A stretch of DNA of 64,000 bases, from contig NZ_FOIE01000001.1 in the NCBI RefSeq assembly GCF_900111455.1, positions 632,376 through 696,375 on the forward strand. The letters run 5' to 3'. The notes beneath the pieces were generated by a model. That model was given only the letters and a program-made list of their open reading frames with translations, did not search any database and was not told where the DNA came from. The DNA is from Geodermatophilus poikilotrophus. Lineage in GTDB: Bacteria > Actinomycetota > Actinomycetes > Mycobacteriales > Geodermatophilaceae. Positions 41,491 to 49,714 of this stretch are shown here, piece by piece; the stretch's first letter is position 1, and every line of letters starts with the position of its first letter. The position numbers were made by a program, and so were the translations under genes.

Positions 41491-41931
41491 CTACAGCTGC
41501 ACCGCGACGGTCGCGGCCAGCTCGCGGACGGCCTCGAGGTCGGCCGGGCCGGGCGCGCCGGTGAGGCTCAGCGGCGCGGCGACCTGCTTCCACCGCAGCG
41601 CGCCGGTGATCTTCTCGATGCTGCGCAGCGCGCCCGCGGTGTCGTCGTTGCCGTGCACGTACACGCCGTACGGGAGACCGACGGTGGCGTCCAGGCACGG
41701 GTAGTAGACGGTGTCGAAGAAGTGCTTGAGCGCTCCGGACATGTAACCGATGTTGGCCGGCGTCCCGAGCAGGACACCGTCGGCCGCGAGCAGGTCGGCG
41801 GCCCCGGCCGACAGCGCGGGGCGGACGTCGAGCTCGACCTCCTCGACCAGCGCGACGCCCTCCCGCACCGCCTCGAGCACGGCCTGCAGGGACGGCGAGG
41901 GCGTGTGGTGGACGACGAGCAGCCGGGGCAC
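41491..41931 (-). CDS. Flavodoxin-like NAD(P)H-dependent oxidoreductase
   Basis: A 146-residue FMN-binding protein of the NADPH-dependent FMN-reductase/WrbA type. PRLLVVHHTPSPSLQAVLEAV begins the phosphate loop (T-P-S), GVLLGTPANIGYMSGALKHFFDTVYY contains the isoalloxazine-contacting loop, and YGVYVHGNDDTAGALRSIEKI follows. Likely an electron carrier or quinone reductase. The GTG start has GGGAGG nine bases upstream. It lies 22 bases downstream of the alpha/beta hydrolase gene on the same strand, so the two probably form an operon. Confidence 0.82.
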   Translation of the reverse strand: MPRLLVVHHTPSPSLQAVLEAVREGVALVEEVELDVRPALSAGAADLLAADGVLLGTPANIGYMSGALKHFFDTVYYPCLDATVGLPYGVYVHGNDDTAGALRSIEKITGALRWKQVAAPLSLTGAPGPADLEAVRELAATVAVQL

Positions 41932-41953
41932 GCGGGCATCCTCCCCCGCCCGC

Positions 41954-42844
41954 TCAGGGGCGCAGCGCCTCGTACACCTCCGCCGCGTGGTCGAAGACGG
42001 CGAAGTGCCCCTCGCCGACCAGCCAGTGCGCCGTGCAGTCGGGCAGCATCGCGGCCAGCACCCGGCCGAGCGCCACCGGCACCTGCCAGTCCTGCGTCCC
42101 GTGCCACAGGTGGACGTGCTGGCGCACCTCCGTCAGCGGAAACCCCCAGGGACGGAACAGCAGCGCCCGGTCCTCGGCGAGCGGCGCGGTCCCGTTGCGC
42201 AGGCCCTCGGTGAAGGTGTCGGCCAGGATGCGCCGGACCTCCGGGCGCCCGATCACCCGGCGGTCGGCCGGGTTGAGCCGTGCCTGCAGGTAGCGCGGGA
42301 TCGCCGCCGGGCGCTGGGCGATCGGGGCGAACACCGGCCGCAGCAGCGCCGCCGCCGGCGACGGCCGGTGTGCGGCCGCCCGCAGCCGCCGCGGCACCCA
42401 GCCCGGCCACGGCCACGGGACGTCCGGCGGGGTTGCCCCGCCGAGGACGCCGACGCTGCGCACCCGGGAGTCGAAGGCGTGCGCGCAGGCCAGGGCGTAG
42501 GCGGCGCCACCGGAGAGGCTGAGGACGGCGAAGTCCTCGACCCCGAGGGAGTCCAGCAGCGGCGCGACGTCGTCCGGCCAGTCGGCCACCCGCCGTCCCG
42601 GCAGCGGGTCGGAGCGGCCGAAGCCCGGCCGGTCGGGGACGACGAAGCGCACGCCCCAGCGCCGGTAGTCCTCGGGGTCCTCGACGTGGCGCTCCAGCCG
42701 CGAGCTCGGCGAGCCGTGGCAGCCGAGCACGACCCGGCCCGCCGGGTCGCCGTACTCGGCGTAGGCCAGCGTCCGCCCGTCGGGCAGCCGGACGCTGCCC
42801 TCCCGTGGTCCGGGTCGTCCGCCGTGGCCTGGTCGCTCCCGCAT
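41954..42844 (-). CDS. Alpha/beta hydrolase
   Basis: A 296-residue serine hydrolase. The oxyanion HGSPSSRLE motif, nucleophile LSLSGGAAYAL (Ser near residue 120), acid region HLWHGTQDWQVPV and histidine in LVGEGHFAVFDH form a full catalytic set. A helical lid (about residues 140-215) sits between strands 6 and 7. It resembles epoxide-hydrolase/esterase-type enzymes; substrate unknown. It precedes the flavodoxin-like gene by 22 bases. Confidence 0.85.
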   Translation of the reverse strand: MRERPGHGGRPGPREGSVRLPDGRTLAYAEYGDPAGRVVLGCHGSPSSRLERHVEDPEDYRRWGVRFVVPDRPGFGRSDPLPGRRVADWPDDVAPLLDSLGVEDFAVLSLSGGAAYALACAHAFDSRVRSVGVLGGATPPDVPWPWPGWVPRRLRAAAHRPSPAAALLRPVFAPIAQRPAAIPRYLQARLNPADRRVIGRPEVRRILADTFTEGLRNGTAPLAEDRALLFRPWGFPLTEVRQHVHLWHGTQDWQVPVALGRVLAAMLPDCTAHWLVGEGHFAVFDHAAEVYEALRP

Positions 42845-42916
42845 GCCGGGCCCCTACCCCGCTCCGCGGCGTGACGACCACCCCGCCCGGGAGCGGACGT
42901 CCCTAGCCTGCGGTGG

Positions 42917-43522
42917 GTGCGCACCGACCGGGGCCTGGACCGGCTGATCACCTTCCTCGACGCGGTCGTGGCCATCGCGATCACGCTGCTGGTCCTGCCG
43001 CTGGTCGACGTCATCCCGGCGGAGGGGCGCGACGTCGACCTCGGCGACCTGCTCGCCGACGAGGCCGGCCGGTTCGGCGCCTTCGCGCTGAGCTTCGCGG
43101 TGATCGCGCAGCTGTGGCTGGTGCACCACCGGATCGTCGAGCGGGTCGGCTCCTACGACCGGCCGTTCGTGCTGGTGAACCTGCTCTGGACGCTGACGAT
43201 CGTGCTGCTGCCCTTCGCCACCGAGGTGGCGGCCGTCTACGGGAACGACACCCGCCTGGGGATCGCGCTCTACATCGGGACGATGGCACTGAGCTCGGCC
43301 TGCCTGACCGTGCTGAGCCTGATGGTCTCCGGCCGGCCGCACCTGCGTCGGCACGGCTACGACGGCGCCGAGGACGACCCGACCGGTTCCCTGCTCACCA
43401 CGGCCGCCTTCGGGGTCGCCCTCGTCCTCGGTGTCGCCTTCCCCGCGGTCGGCTACCTCGCGCTGCTGCTGCTCCTCCTCCCCGACCCGGTGCGCCGGTT
43501 GCTCTCCCGCGGCGCGCGCTGA
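42917..43522 (+). CDS. TMEM175-family membrane protein (DUF1211)
   Basis: A 201-residue protein with six helices, the size of a single bacterial TMEM175 repeat, which tetramerises into a potassium channel. The first helix reads DRLITFLDAVVAIAITLLVLPL; the family motif is RxxxFSD, so the serine is leucine here. VIAQLWLVHHRIVERVGSYDRPFVLVNLLWTLTIVLLPFATEV is typical. GTG at 42917 follows TAGCCT (42904-42909) by seven bases without a ribosome site, indicating leaderless translation. Its stop lies in a hairpin shared with ltrA. Confidence 0.85.
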   Translation: MRTDRGLDRLITFLDAVVAIAITLLVLPLVDVIPAEGRDVDLGDLLADEAGRFGAFALSFAVIAQLWLVHHRIVERVGSYDRPFVLVNLLWTLTIVLLPFATEVAAVYGNDTRLGIALYIGTMALSSACLTVLSLMVSGRPHLRRHGYDGAEDDPTGSLLTTAAFGVALVLGVAFPAVGYLALLLLLLPDPVRRLLSRGAR

Positions 43523-43540
43523 CCCGGCGGCCGCGGGTCA
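43520..43540. terminator. Bidirectional hairpin covering both stop codons
   Basis: TGACCCG (43520-43526) and CGGGTCA (43534-43540) form a 7-bp stem with a 7-base loop GCGGCCG. Each arm includes one stop codon: TMEM175 on the plus strand and LtrA on the minus strand. Confidence 0.55.
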
Positions 43541-44737
43541 CACCTCCTCGACGCCCATCCGTCCGGTGGCCCGCTCGACCAACCCCACGACCACCACGGC
43601 GACGACCACCGCGGCCAGGGCGCCGACCACGACGGCGGCCGGCAGCTCCAGCGCGACGTCCACGACGGCGACGGCGGCCGCGGCGACCGGCCACCACCAG
43701 CCGCGCCGTGCCCCCCGCTTGGACATCCCCACCTCGGTGAGGGACACCGACAACAGGTAGACCACCACCCCGCCGGCCAGCACCAGCCGGGTGCCGGTCG
43801 GCACCTCACCCTCGCCGCTCTGCACGACGGCCAGCTCCAGCCCCGCGCCGACGGTGGCCAGCGCCAGGGTCAGCGGCAGCTGCCCGAAGACGTACACGTC
43901 GTGCGAGTGGTCGCTGCGCTCCCCGCCCACCTCGCTGAGCAGCTGCTTGGCGCGGGCCCCGGCCAGGTCGAAGTAGCTCCACCACAGTGCCACGGCCAGG
44001 ACGAAGCCGAGCGCCGCGACCAGCAGGCCGGAGCCGGTCCAGTGGGCGGTGTGCAGCCCGTGGGCGATGCCGGCCACCGACTCGCCGAGCACCAGGATCA
44101 CGAAAAGCGCGAACCGCTCGGGCAGGTGCTCGACGTGCAGGGGCACGTCGGCCGACGAGCGGGTGGCCACCAGCGGCACCAGCACCTCGACCAGGACGGC
44201 GGCGGCCCACAGGGCGAACCCGATCGGCCGTGGCACCGCGAGGGACACCGCCCACAGCAGCGCCCCGATCGCGGTGCCGATCATGTACAGCCGGGCGATC
44301 GGCCGGGCACCGGCCAGGTGCCGGTACGCGCGGAGGTACTGGAGGAACAGCATCGCCCGCAGCACCAGCTGGCAGCCGACGAAGATGCCGAAGTAGGTGC
44401 CGGTCGCCTCGGTGGCCGTGGCGGCCATCCCGACGACGGCGGCCATGCTGCCGAGCTTGAGCAGGCGGTAGACGACGTCGTCGTGGTCGAAGCGGTTGGC
44501 GTAGAGGGTCGAGCTGACCCACGCCCACCAGACGGTGGTGAACAGCCCGGCGAACACCAGCTCCCCGTGCCAGGTCACGTCGGCACGGAAGTCGATGGCC
44601 AGCTCCGCGACGACGAGGACGAAGGCCAGGTCGAAGAAGAGCTCCAGGCGGGAGGCGGACCGATCGTCGTCGGTGCGCAGCTCGGGCGCGCGGATCAGGC
44701 CGCCGAGGATGGATCGGGGTGCGGTGCGGTCGGTCAC
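43538..44737 (-). CDS. ltrA: Low temperature requirement protein A family
   Basis: A 399-residue membrane protein with about 12 helices. The LtrA family signature is complete: RSASRLELFFDLAFVLVVAELA near the N-terminus, WHGELVFAGLFTTVWWAWVSSTLYANRF, and PERFALFVILVLGESVAGIAHGLH. LtrA was named from a cold-sensitive Listeria mutant; its molecular role is unknown. GTG at 44737 has GGGAG five bases upstream. A single-gene unit by spacing. Confidence 0.9.
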   Translation of the reverse strand: MTDRTAPRSILGGLIRAPELRTDDDRSASRLELFFDLAFVLVVAELAIDFRADVTWHGELVFAGLFTTVWWAWVSSTLYANRFDHDDVVYRLLKLGSMAAVVGMAATATEATGTYFGIFVGCQLVLRAMLFLQYLRAYRHLAGARPIARLYMIGTAIGALLWAVSLAVPRPIGFALWAAAVLVEVLVPLVATRSSADVPLHVEHLPERFALFVILVLGESVAGIAHGLHTAHWTGSGLLVAALGFVLAVALWWSYFDLAGARAKQLLSEVGGERSDHSHDVYVFGQLPLTLALATVGAGLELAVVQSGEGEVPTGTRLVLAGGVVVYLLSVSLTEVGMSKRGARRGWWWPVAAAAVAVVDVALELPAAVVVGALAAVVVAVVVVGLVERATGRMGVEEV

Positions 44738-44805
44738 GACGCTCCCTGGGGACGAGAGGATCCCCGTCGACTACCCCGGCGCGGCGTTCCCACGCGGGGT
44801 CGTCG

Positions 44806-44967
44806 TCAGCGGCGGAAGTCGTGCGCCTCGTCGTAGCCGTGGTCGCCGGCGTCGTCCACCGGGGCGGTCTGCGGGGCCCCCTCCTGCGGTCGGGGCCTGT
44901 CGCCGGTCACCTCGTGCGCCGTGTCGTAGCCGAGGTCTCCGGTCGGTTCGCGCGGGTCGGGCTCCAT
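44806..44967 (-). CDS. 53-residue protein with two GYDxAH motifs
   Basis: A short, highly charged soluble protein. The motifs GDLGYDTAHEVT and GDHGYDEAHDFRR occur at each end, joined by a Pro/Gln-rich linker, so it looks like an internal duplication of a peptide motif. ATG at 44967 has AGGAGG seven bases upstream. The same frame stays open to another ATG at 45063, also with GGAGG and good spacing, giving an 85-residue form starting MIVRTHNTG. No family or function recognised. Confidence 0.6.
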   Translation of the reverse strand: MEPDPREPTGDLGYDTAHEVTGDRPRPQEGAPQTAPVDDAGDHGYDEAHDFRR

Positions 44968-45155
44968 GTCGGTTCCTCCTCGTCGGGTGCGCCAGGTCGA
45001 CCATGCTCGGCCGCCGGGGGGGAGCGACACGAGGACTCCCGTGTTGTGTGTTCGTACGATCATGCTGCTCCTCCGGACGGCGGGCGGTGCAGGCAGCGTG
45101 CTCCCGGCCACCGACACGAACGGTGCTCGCACCGGGCCCGGCGCCGCCTCTGCAC

Positions 45156-46100
45156 TCACGTACGGCTGCCGTCGTCCCCTCGTTCAGATCCTCCTCGGGG
45201 TTCTCCCCCCGCAGTGCCGATGACGGTGCGGACGGCGTACAGCTCGGGGAAGAAGGTGAGGTCGAGGGCCCGGCGCAGGAAGCCCACCCCGGAGGAGCCG
45301 CCGGTCCCGGTCTTCGCGCCGATGGTCCGCTGCACCGTGCGCAGGTGGCGGAACCGCCAGAGCTGCCAGTTGTCCTCGACGTCGACCAGGCTCTCGCAGG
45401 CCTCGTAGACCCCCCACGGCGTGCCCGTCGACTCGTAGACCTCGCGGAAGACCGGGACCAGGTCCGGCTGGAACGTCCACGGCTGGCGCACGTCCCGCTG
45501 CAGGACGGCCGCCGGCACCGGGAGGCCGAGCCGGGCCATCAACCGGAGGAACTCGTCGTAGAGCGTCGGCGCCGCGAGCAGCTCCGCCAGCAGCGCCCGT
45601 GCGGCGGGCTCGCCGTCGAAGACCGCGAGCATGCCGGGGTGCTTGTTGCCGAGGACGAACTCGACCGCGCGGTACTGGTGCGACTGGAAGCCCGACGCGT
45701 TGCCGAGCGCGCCGCGGAACTGGGCGTACTCCCGCGGGGTCAGCGTGGCCAGGACCGACCACTGCTCGATGAGCGTCCGCTCCACGTTCTTGACCCGGGC
45801 CAGGCACTTGAGCGCCGGTGCCGGCGCGTCGCCGGCCAGGTGGCGGCAGGCGGCCCGCAGCTCGTGCAGCACGAGCTTCAGCCACAGCTCGCTGGTCTGG
45901 TGCTGGACGATGAACAGCAGCTCGTCGTGGTGCTCGGGGCGGCTGCGCGGGTGCTGGGCGGCCAGCAGGCGGTCCAGGTCGAGGTAGGCGGCGTAGGTCA
46001 TCGCGCCGCCGAGGTCGGTGCGGATGGAGTCCTCCAGCGGCCGCACCGATCCCGACGGGTCGTGGTCCGACGGCACCACGGCCGTCACCGTAGTCCTCAT
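45156..46100 (-). CDS. kynA: Tryptophan 2,3-dioxygenase
   Basis: A 314-residue heme enzyme that opens the tryptophan ring to N-formylkynurenine, the first step of the kynurenine pathway. The family stretch ELLFIVQHQTSELWLKLVLHEL holds the distal-site residues, LGNASGFQSHQYRAVEFVLGNK follows, and the proximal heme histidine lies in WRFRHLRTVQRTIGAKTGTGGSSGVGFL. The ATG overlaps the stop of the upstream permease (ATGA), so it is translated with an ABC exporter. No kynureninase or formamidase gene is visible in the window, which is unusual for kynA loci. Confidence 0.93.
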   Translation of the reverse strand: MRTTVTAVVPSDHDPSGSVRPLEDSIRTDLGGAMTYAAYLDLDRLLAAQHPRSRPEHHDELLFIVQHQTSELWLKLVLHELRAACRHLAGDAPAPALKCLARVKNVERTLIEQWSVLATLTPREYAQFRGALGNASGFQSHQYRAVEFVLGNKHPGMLAVFDGEPAARALLAELLAAPTLYDEFLRLMARLGLPVPAAVLQRDVRQPWTFQPDLVPVFREVYESTGTPWGVYEACESLVDVEDNWQLWRFRHLRTVQRTIGAKTGTGGSSGVGFLRRALDLTFFPELYAVRTVIGTAGGEPRGGSERGDDGSRT

Positions 46101-46930
46101 CGGCTCCGGTAGAGGCGGGTCGTGACCGGGAGGAACACCGCGGTCAGGGCCGCGGCCACGGCCAGGGAGACCGCGATCGCGGTGCCGTCGGGGTCACCGG
46201 CCATGAGCGAGCGGGATGCGGTGGCCAGCACCGAGATCGGGTTGACCTCCACGAACACCTGCAGCGGGCCGGGCAGCGTGGCCGGGTCGACGAAGACGTT
46301 GGACAGGAACGTCAGCGGGAAGAGCACCGTGAAACCGCCGTTCAGGACGGCGCTCGGTGAGCGCAGCACCAGGCCGAGCGCGGAGTACACCCACGAGAGC
46401 CCGAACGAGAACAGGACCACCAGCCCGAGCGCCAGCAGCGCCCCGGCCACCCCGCCTGCCGGCCGGTACCCCAGGACGACGCCCAGCACGAGGATCACCG
46501 TGCCGGCGACGACGTACCGGACGCTGTCGCCGAGCAGGGCGCCCAGCAGCGGCGCCGGCCGCCAGATCGGCAGCGAGCGGAACCTGTCGACGACGCCCTT
46601 GGTGAGGTCGGTGTTCAGCGCGACGCCGGAGTAGACGGTGGTGAAGACGACCGACATGACGAGGATGCCGGGCAGCACGTACTGCAGGTAGGCGCTGGTC
46701 GAGCCGGCCAGCGCCCCACCGAACAGGTAGGTGAACATCAGCACGAACAGCACCGGCGTGATGGTGACGTCCATCAGCTGCTCGGGGACGTGCTTGATCT
46801 TGAGCATCCCGCGCCAGCCGAAGGTCAGCGCGGTCGCCAGCGGTCCCGGCCGGGGCGGCCGCGCGGTGGAGGCGATCGCCCGGCGAACCGCGGCGGTGTC
46901 GGTGCCGCCGGGGGTGGTGGTGGCGGTCAT
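46097..46930 (-). CDS. DrrB-like ABC-2 exporter permease
   Basis: A 277-residue permease with six helices. After a soluble start, [38 protein letters not shown] is characteristic of DrrB/ABC-2 exporters, followed by [42 protein letters not shown], the conserved coupling segment. It forms an exporter with the upstream ATPase. ATG overlaps the ATPase stop and its own stop overlaps kynA, each as ATGA. In Streptomyces such pairs confer anthracycline resistance; the substrate here is unknown. Confidence 0.9.
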   Translation of the reverse strand: MTATTTPGGTDTAAVRRAIASTARPPRPGPLATALTFGWRGMLKIKHVPEQLMDVTITPVLFVLMFTYLFGGALAGSTSAYLQYVLPGILVMSVVFTTVYSGVALNTDLTKGVVDRFRSLPIWRPAPLLGALLGDSVRYVVAGTVILVLGVVLGYRPAGGVAGALLALGLVVLFSFGLSWVYSALGLVLRSPSAVLNGGFTVLFPLTFLSNVFVDPATLPGPLQVFVEVNPISVLATASRSLMAGDPDGTAIAVSLAVAAALTAVFLPVTTRLYRSR

Positions 46931-47910
46931 GACGCCTGCTCCTCGAGGGTCGCGCTGGGCGGCTCCTCGGCCGCGTGGCCGGTGAGGCCCAGGAAGACCT
47001 CGTCCAGGCTGGGCTGGCCGAGGGAGAACTCGGCGATGCCGAGGCCGGCGCGGCCCAGCTCGCCCATGCCGAGGGCGGCGAGCCGGGCGTCGGGGCAGAC
47101 CGCCGAGAGCGCGGCCGGGTCGGGCTCGAGCACCACGGTGCCGACCGCGGCCTCGAGGACCCGGGCGGCCGCCGCGCGCTGGGCCGGGTCGAGCAGCCGC
47201 ACGTGCAGCGAGCCGGTGCCCACCGAGGCCTTGAGCTGGCCCGGGGTGCCCTCGGCGATGACCCGGCCGTGGTCGATGACCACGATCCCGTCGGCCAGCT
47301 GGTCGGCCTCCTCCAGGTACTGCGTGCAGAGCAGGACCGTCGTCCCCTCGGCCACCAGCGCCCGGACGATCTCCCAGACCTGACCGCGCGAGCGGGGGTC
47401 CAGCCCGGTCGTGGGCTCGTCGAGGAAGGCCAGCTGCGGGGTGACCACGATGCTCGCGGCGATGTCGAGCCGCCGGCGCATGCCCCCGGACCAGTGCTTC
47501 ACCAGCTTGCCGGCGGCGGAGGCGATGCCGAAGGCGTCGAGGAGCTCGTCGGCCCGAGCGCGGGCCGCGGCCCGGCGGTGGCCCAGCAGCCGCCCGATGA
47601 GCACCAGGTTCTCCCGGCCGGTGAGCTCCTCGTCCACCGAGGCCAGCTGGCCGGTGAGGCTGACCAGGCCGCGCACGGCGTCGGCCTCGGCGACCACGTC
47701 GTGGCCGAGGACCCGGGCACTGCCGGCATCGGGCGGGACGATCGTGGCCAGCATCCGGATCGTCGTGGTCTTGCCCGCGCCGTTGGGCCCGAGCACGCCG
47801 TAGATGGCACCCGCCGGGACGGCGAGGTCGATACCGGCCACGGCCCGGGTGGTCCCGAACGACTTGGCCAGGCCGGTCGCCTCGATGGCGAGCGCGCTCC
47901 CTGCGGTCAT
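46927..47910 (-). CDS. DrrA-like ABC exporter ATP-binding protein
   Basis: A 327-residue ATPase of the daunorubicin-resistance type. Walker [19 protein letters not shown], signature [15 protein letters not shown], Walker [17 protein letters not shown] and the [15 protein letters not shown] switch region are intact, and the C-terminal domain (about 220-327) is the usual DrrA extension. ATG has GAGGGAGTC upstream. A promoter with a MerR-type dyad lies about 100 bases upstream. Confidence 0.92.
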   Translation of the reverse strand: MTAGSALAIEATGLAKSFGTTRAVAGIDLAVPAGAIYGVLGPNGAGKTTTIRMLATIVPPDAGSARVLGHDVVAEADAVRGLVSLTGQLASVDEELTGRENLVLIGRLLGHRRAAARARADELLDAFGIASAAGKLVKHWSGGMRRRLDIAASIVVTPQLAFLDEPTTGLDPRSRGQVWEIVRALVAEGTTVLLCTQYLEEADQLADGIVVIDHGRVIAEGTPGQLKASVGTGSLHVRLLDPAQRAAAARVLEAAVGTVVLEPDPAALSAVCPDARLAALGMGELGRAGLGIAEFSLGQPSLDEVFLGLTGHAAEEPPSATLEEQAS

Positions 47911-48010
47911 CGCGACTCCCTCGAGCGGTGTGTGCGTCGCAGCGTCCTCTGCACCTCCGACCGAATGTGCGCGTCGGAGTCATCGGACCGCCACCGGATT
48001 TCCCGCCGCG

Positions 48011-48041
48011 ATCGTCGGACCTCGAGCGCACTGGAGGTCAA
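48011..48041 (-). promoter_or_regulatory. MerR-type promoter of the exporter-kynA operon
   Basis: On the minus strand TTGACC (48041-48036) and GACGAT (48016-48011) are separated by 19 bases, and the spacer holds the dyad ACCTCCAG..CTCGAGGT (48038-48019, 8 of 10 half-site bases symmetric). Long spacer plus dyad between the hexamers is the layout activated by MerR-family regulators such as SoxR. It points toward the exporter gene. Confidence 0.6.
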
Positions 48042-48154
48042 GCCCCGCCGGACCGGCGGGATCGGCGGTCTCGCACGGTCCCGGTCGCGCAGCCGTGCGA
48101 GTCCGGCGATCCCGCTCGCTGGACAGGGACCGGGCGACGGCTCCCCGCCGCGGG

Positions 48155-49138
48155 TCAGGCCCCGTCGTCCTGGGAGTCGAAGTGGACGTCGACCTCCTGG
48201 TGCTTCACCGCCCGCTGGGCGCGCGCGGCCTCCGAGTAGACCCGCTCGTCGCCCTCGGTCAGGTCCTGGTGGTCGACGAAGGGCGTGAGCAGCGCCCGGG
48301 GGTACAGGGAGTCGACCCGGACCACGTCGATCTCCACGCACAACATGAGCGCGACCGCGGCCAGGTAGATGAACGCGATGAGCCCGAGGACCAGGGCGAA
48401 GACCGCGTCGACGGCGCTGGCGTTGGCCACCACGCGGGCGACGTAGACGCCGCCGAAGGACTGCAGCAGCTGCCACACCACCGCAGCGGTCACGGCACCG
48501 GGCAGCACCTCCCGGGTGGTGAGCCGGCGGGCCGTGGTGATGCGGAACCCCAGCACGAAGACGGCGGCGTTGGCCAGCACCGAGGCGACGGTGAGCAGCA
48601 CGTGCAGCCAGCCGCTGAACCCGCCGCCGTAGGCGGCCGCACCCGTGCCCAGCGCGGAGAGCAGGGTGCTCGCCAGCAGGAGCAGGCCCAGGGTGAACAG
48701 CAGCAGCAGGCTGCGCCCGCGGGCGCTGATCGGGTCCGGCCGGCTGTGCCGCGGCACCGCCCACACCGTGTTCATCGCGTGCTGGATGGCCTGCCCCATG
48801 CCCAGGGCCCCGTAGAGGGCGACCAGCCCGCCGACCACGATCCCGGTGACCCCGCCGCCGAGCCCCTCCGGCCGGGCCAGCTGCGGCCCGATCACCGGGA
48901 ACTCCGCCAGCGCGGAGTCCAGCAGCCGCTGCTGCAGCCCCGGGTCCCCGGCCAGCACCAGGCCCAGCACGGTGGCCAGCAGGAGCAGCGTCGGGAACAG
49001 CGACAGGAAGCCGTAGTAGGTGATCAACGCGGCGAGGAAGTGGGCGTCGTCGTCCATGAACTTGTAGACCACCGCGATCGGGAACCCGGCCGCCGGGTGC
49101 CGCCGCTGGAACCGGTCGACCCGCTCGGTCCACCCCAT
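48155..49138 (-). CDS. YihY/BrkB-family membrane protein
   Basis: A 327-residue inner-membrane protein with six helices. FMDDDAHFLAALITYYGFLSLFPTLLLLATVLGL is the family start, and LYGALGMGQAIQHAMNTVWAVPRHSRPDP plus LPGAVTAAVVWQLLQSFGGVYVARVVANASAVDAVFALVLGLIAFIYLAAVALMLCVEIDVVR complete the UPF0761 pattern. Function is unknown. The C-terminal tail (about 270-327) is soluble and charged. ATG at 49138 has only a weak ribosome site. Confidence 0.88.
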   Translation of the reverse strand: MGWTERVDRFQRRHPAAGFPIAVVYKFMDDDAHFLAALITYYGFLSLFPTLLLLATVLGLVLAGDPGLQQRLLDSALAEFPVIGPQLARPEGLGGGVTGIVVGGLVALYGALGMGQAIQHAMNTVWAVPRHSRPDPISARGRSLLLLFTLGLLLLASTLLSALGTGAAAYGGGFSGWLHVLLTVASVLANAAVFVLGFRITTARRLTTREVLPGAVTAAVVWQLLQSFGGVYVARVVANASAVDAVFALVLGLIAFIYLAAVALMLCVEIDVVRVDSLYPRALLTPFVDHQDLTEGDERVYSEAARAQRAVKHQEVDVHFDSQDDGA

Positions 49139-49215
49139 GGCCCACCCCGATCGCCCCGGGTGCCCGCCGCGGCACCCCCGGTCCAGCTTGCCGCGCCAGG
49201 CGGTAGGAAGGGGGC

Positions 49216-49686
49216 ATGGCCGACTCCTTCCCGTCCCTCGCCGAGCTCGCCGCCGAGGAGGAGCAGCTGCGCTTCGACGGTTTCACCAACGACGACGCCT
49301 GGGACCTCGGCTCGGCGATCGTGGCGGTCGCCCGGCGGGACGGCGCCCCGGTGGCGGTCGACGTCAGCCGGCACGGCCACCAGCTCTTCCACGCCGCGCT
49401 GCCCTGGACCAGCCCGGACAACGACTCCTGGATCCAGCGCAAGGCCCGCGTCGTCCACCGCTTCGGGCACAGCAGCCTCTTCGTGCGGCAGGCCTCCATC
49501 GAGCGGGGGACGACCTTCGAGGAGCAGTTCGGCCTGGACCCCCAGCTCTACGCCGCCCACGGCGGCGCGTTCCCCGTCGTCGTCCGCTCGGTGGGGCCGG
49601 TCGGCGCCGTCGTCGTCTCCGGGCTCCCGCAGCTGGAGGACCACCGCATGGTGGTCGCCGCCATCCGGGCGCACCTGGGCCGGTGA
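49216..49686 (+). CDS. HbpS-like heme-degrading domain protein (UPF0303 type)
   Basis: A 156-residue cytosolic protein. FTNDDAWDLGSAIVAVARRDGAPVAVDVSRHGHQLFHAAL and NDSWIQRKARVVHRFGHSSLFV followed by VRSVGPVGAVVVSGLPQLEDHRMVVAAI match the HbpS-like/UPF0303 proteins, some of which bind or break down heme. The extra-cytoplasmic signal of streptomycete HbpS is absent. ATG follows AAGGGGG. It converges on the TIGR03086 gene across a good hairpin. Confidence 0.8.
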   Translation: MADSFPSLAELAAEEEQLRFDGFTNDDAWDLGSAIVAVARRDGAPVAVDVSRHGHQLFHAALPWTSPDNDSWIQRKARVVHRFGHSSLFVRQASIERGTTFEEQFGLDPQLYAAHGGAFPVVVRSVGPVGAVVVSGLPQLEDHRMVVAAIRAHLGR

Positions 49687-49693
49687 CCGCTCT

Positions 49694-49714
49694 CCCGCGC
49701 CGGCTGAGCGCGGG
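49694..49714. terminator. Hairpin terminator between convergent genes
   Basis: CCCGCGC (49694-49700) and GCGCGGG (49708-49714) pair around the loop CGGCTGA. It lies between the HbpS-like gene and the TIGR03086 gene, which end on either side, so it can serve both strands. Confidence 0.5.
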
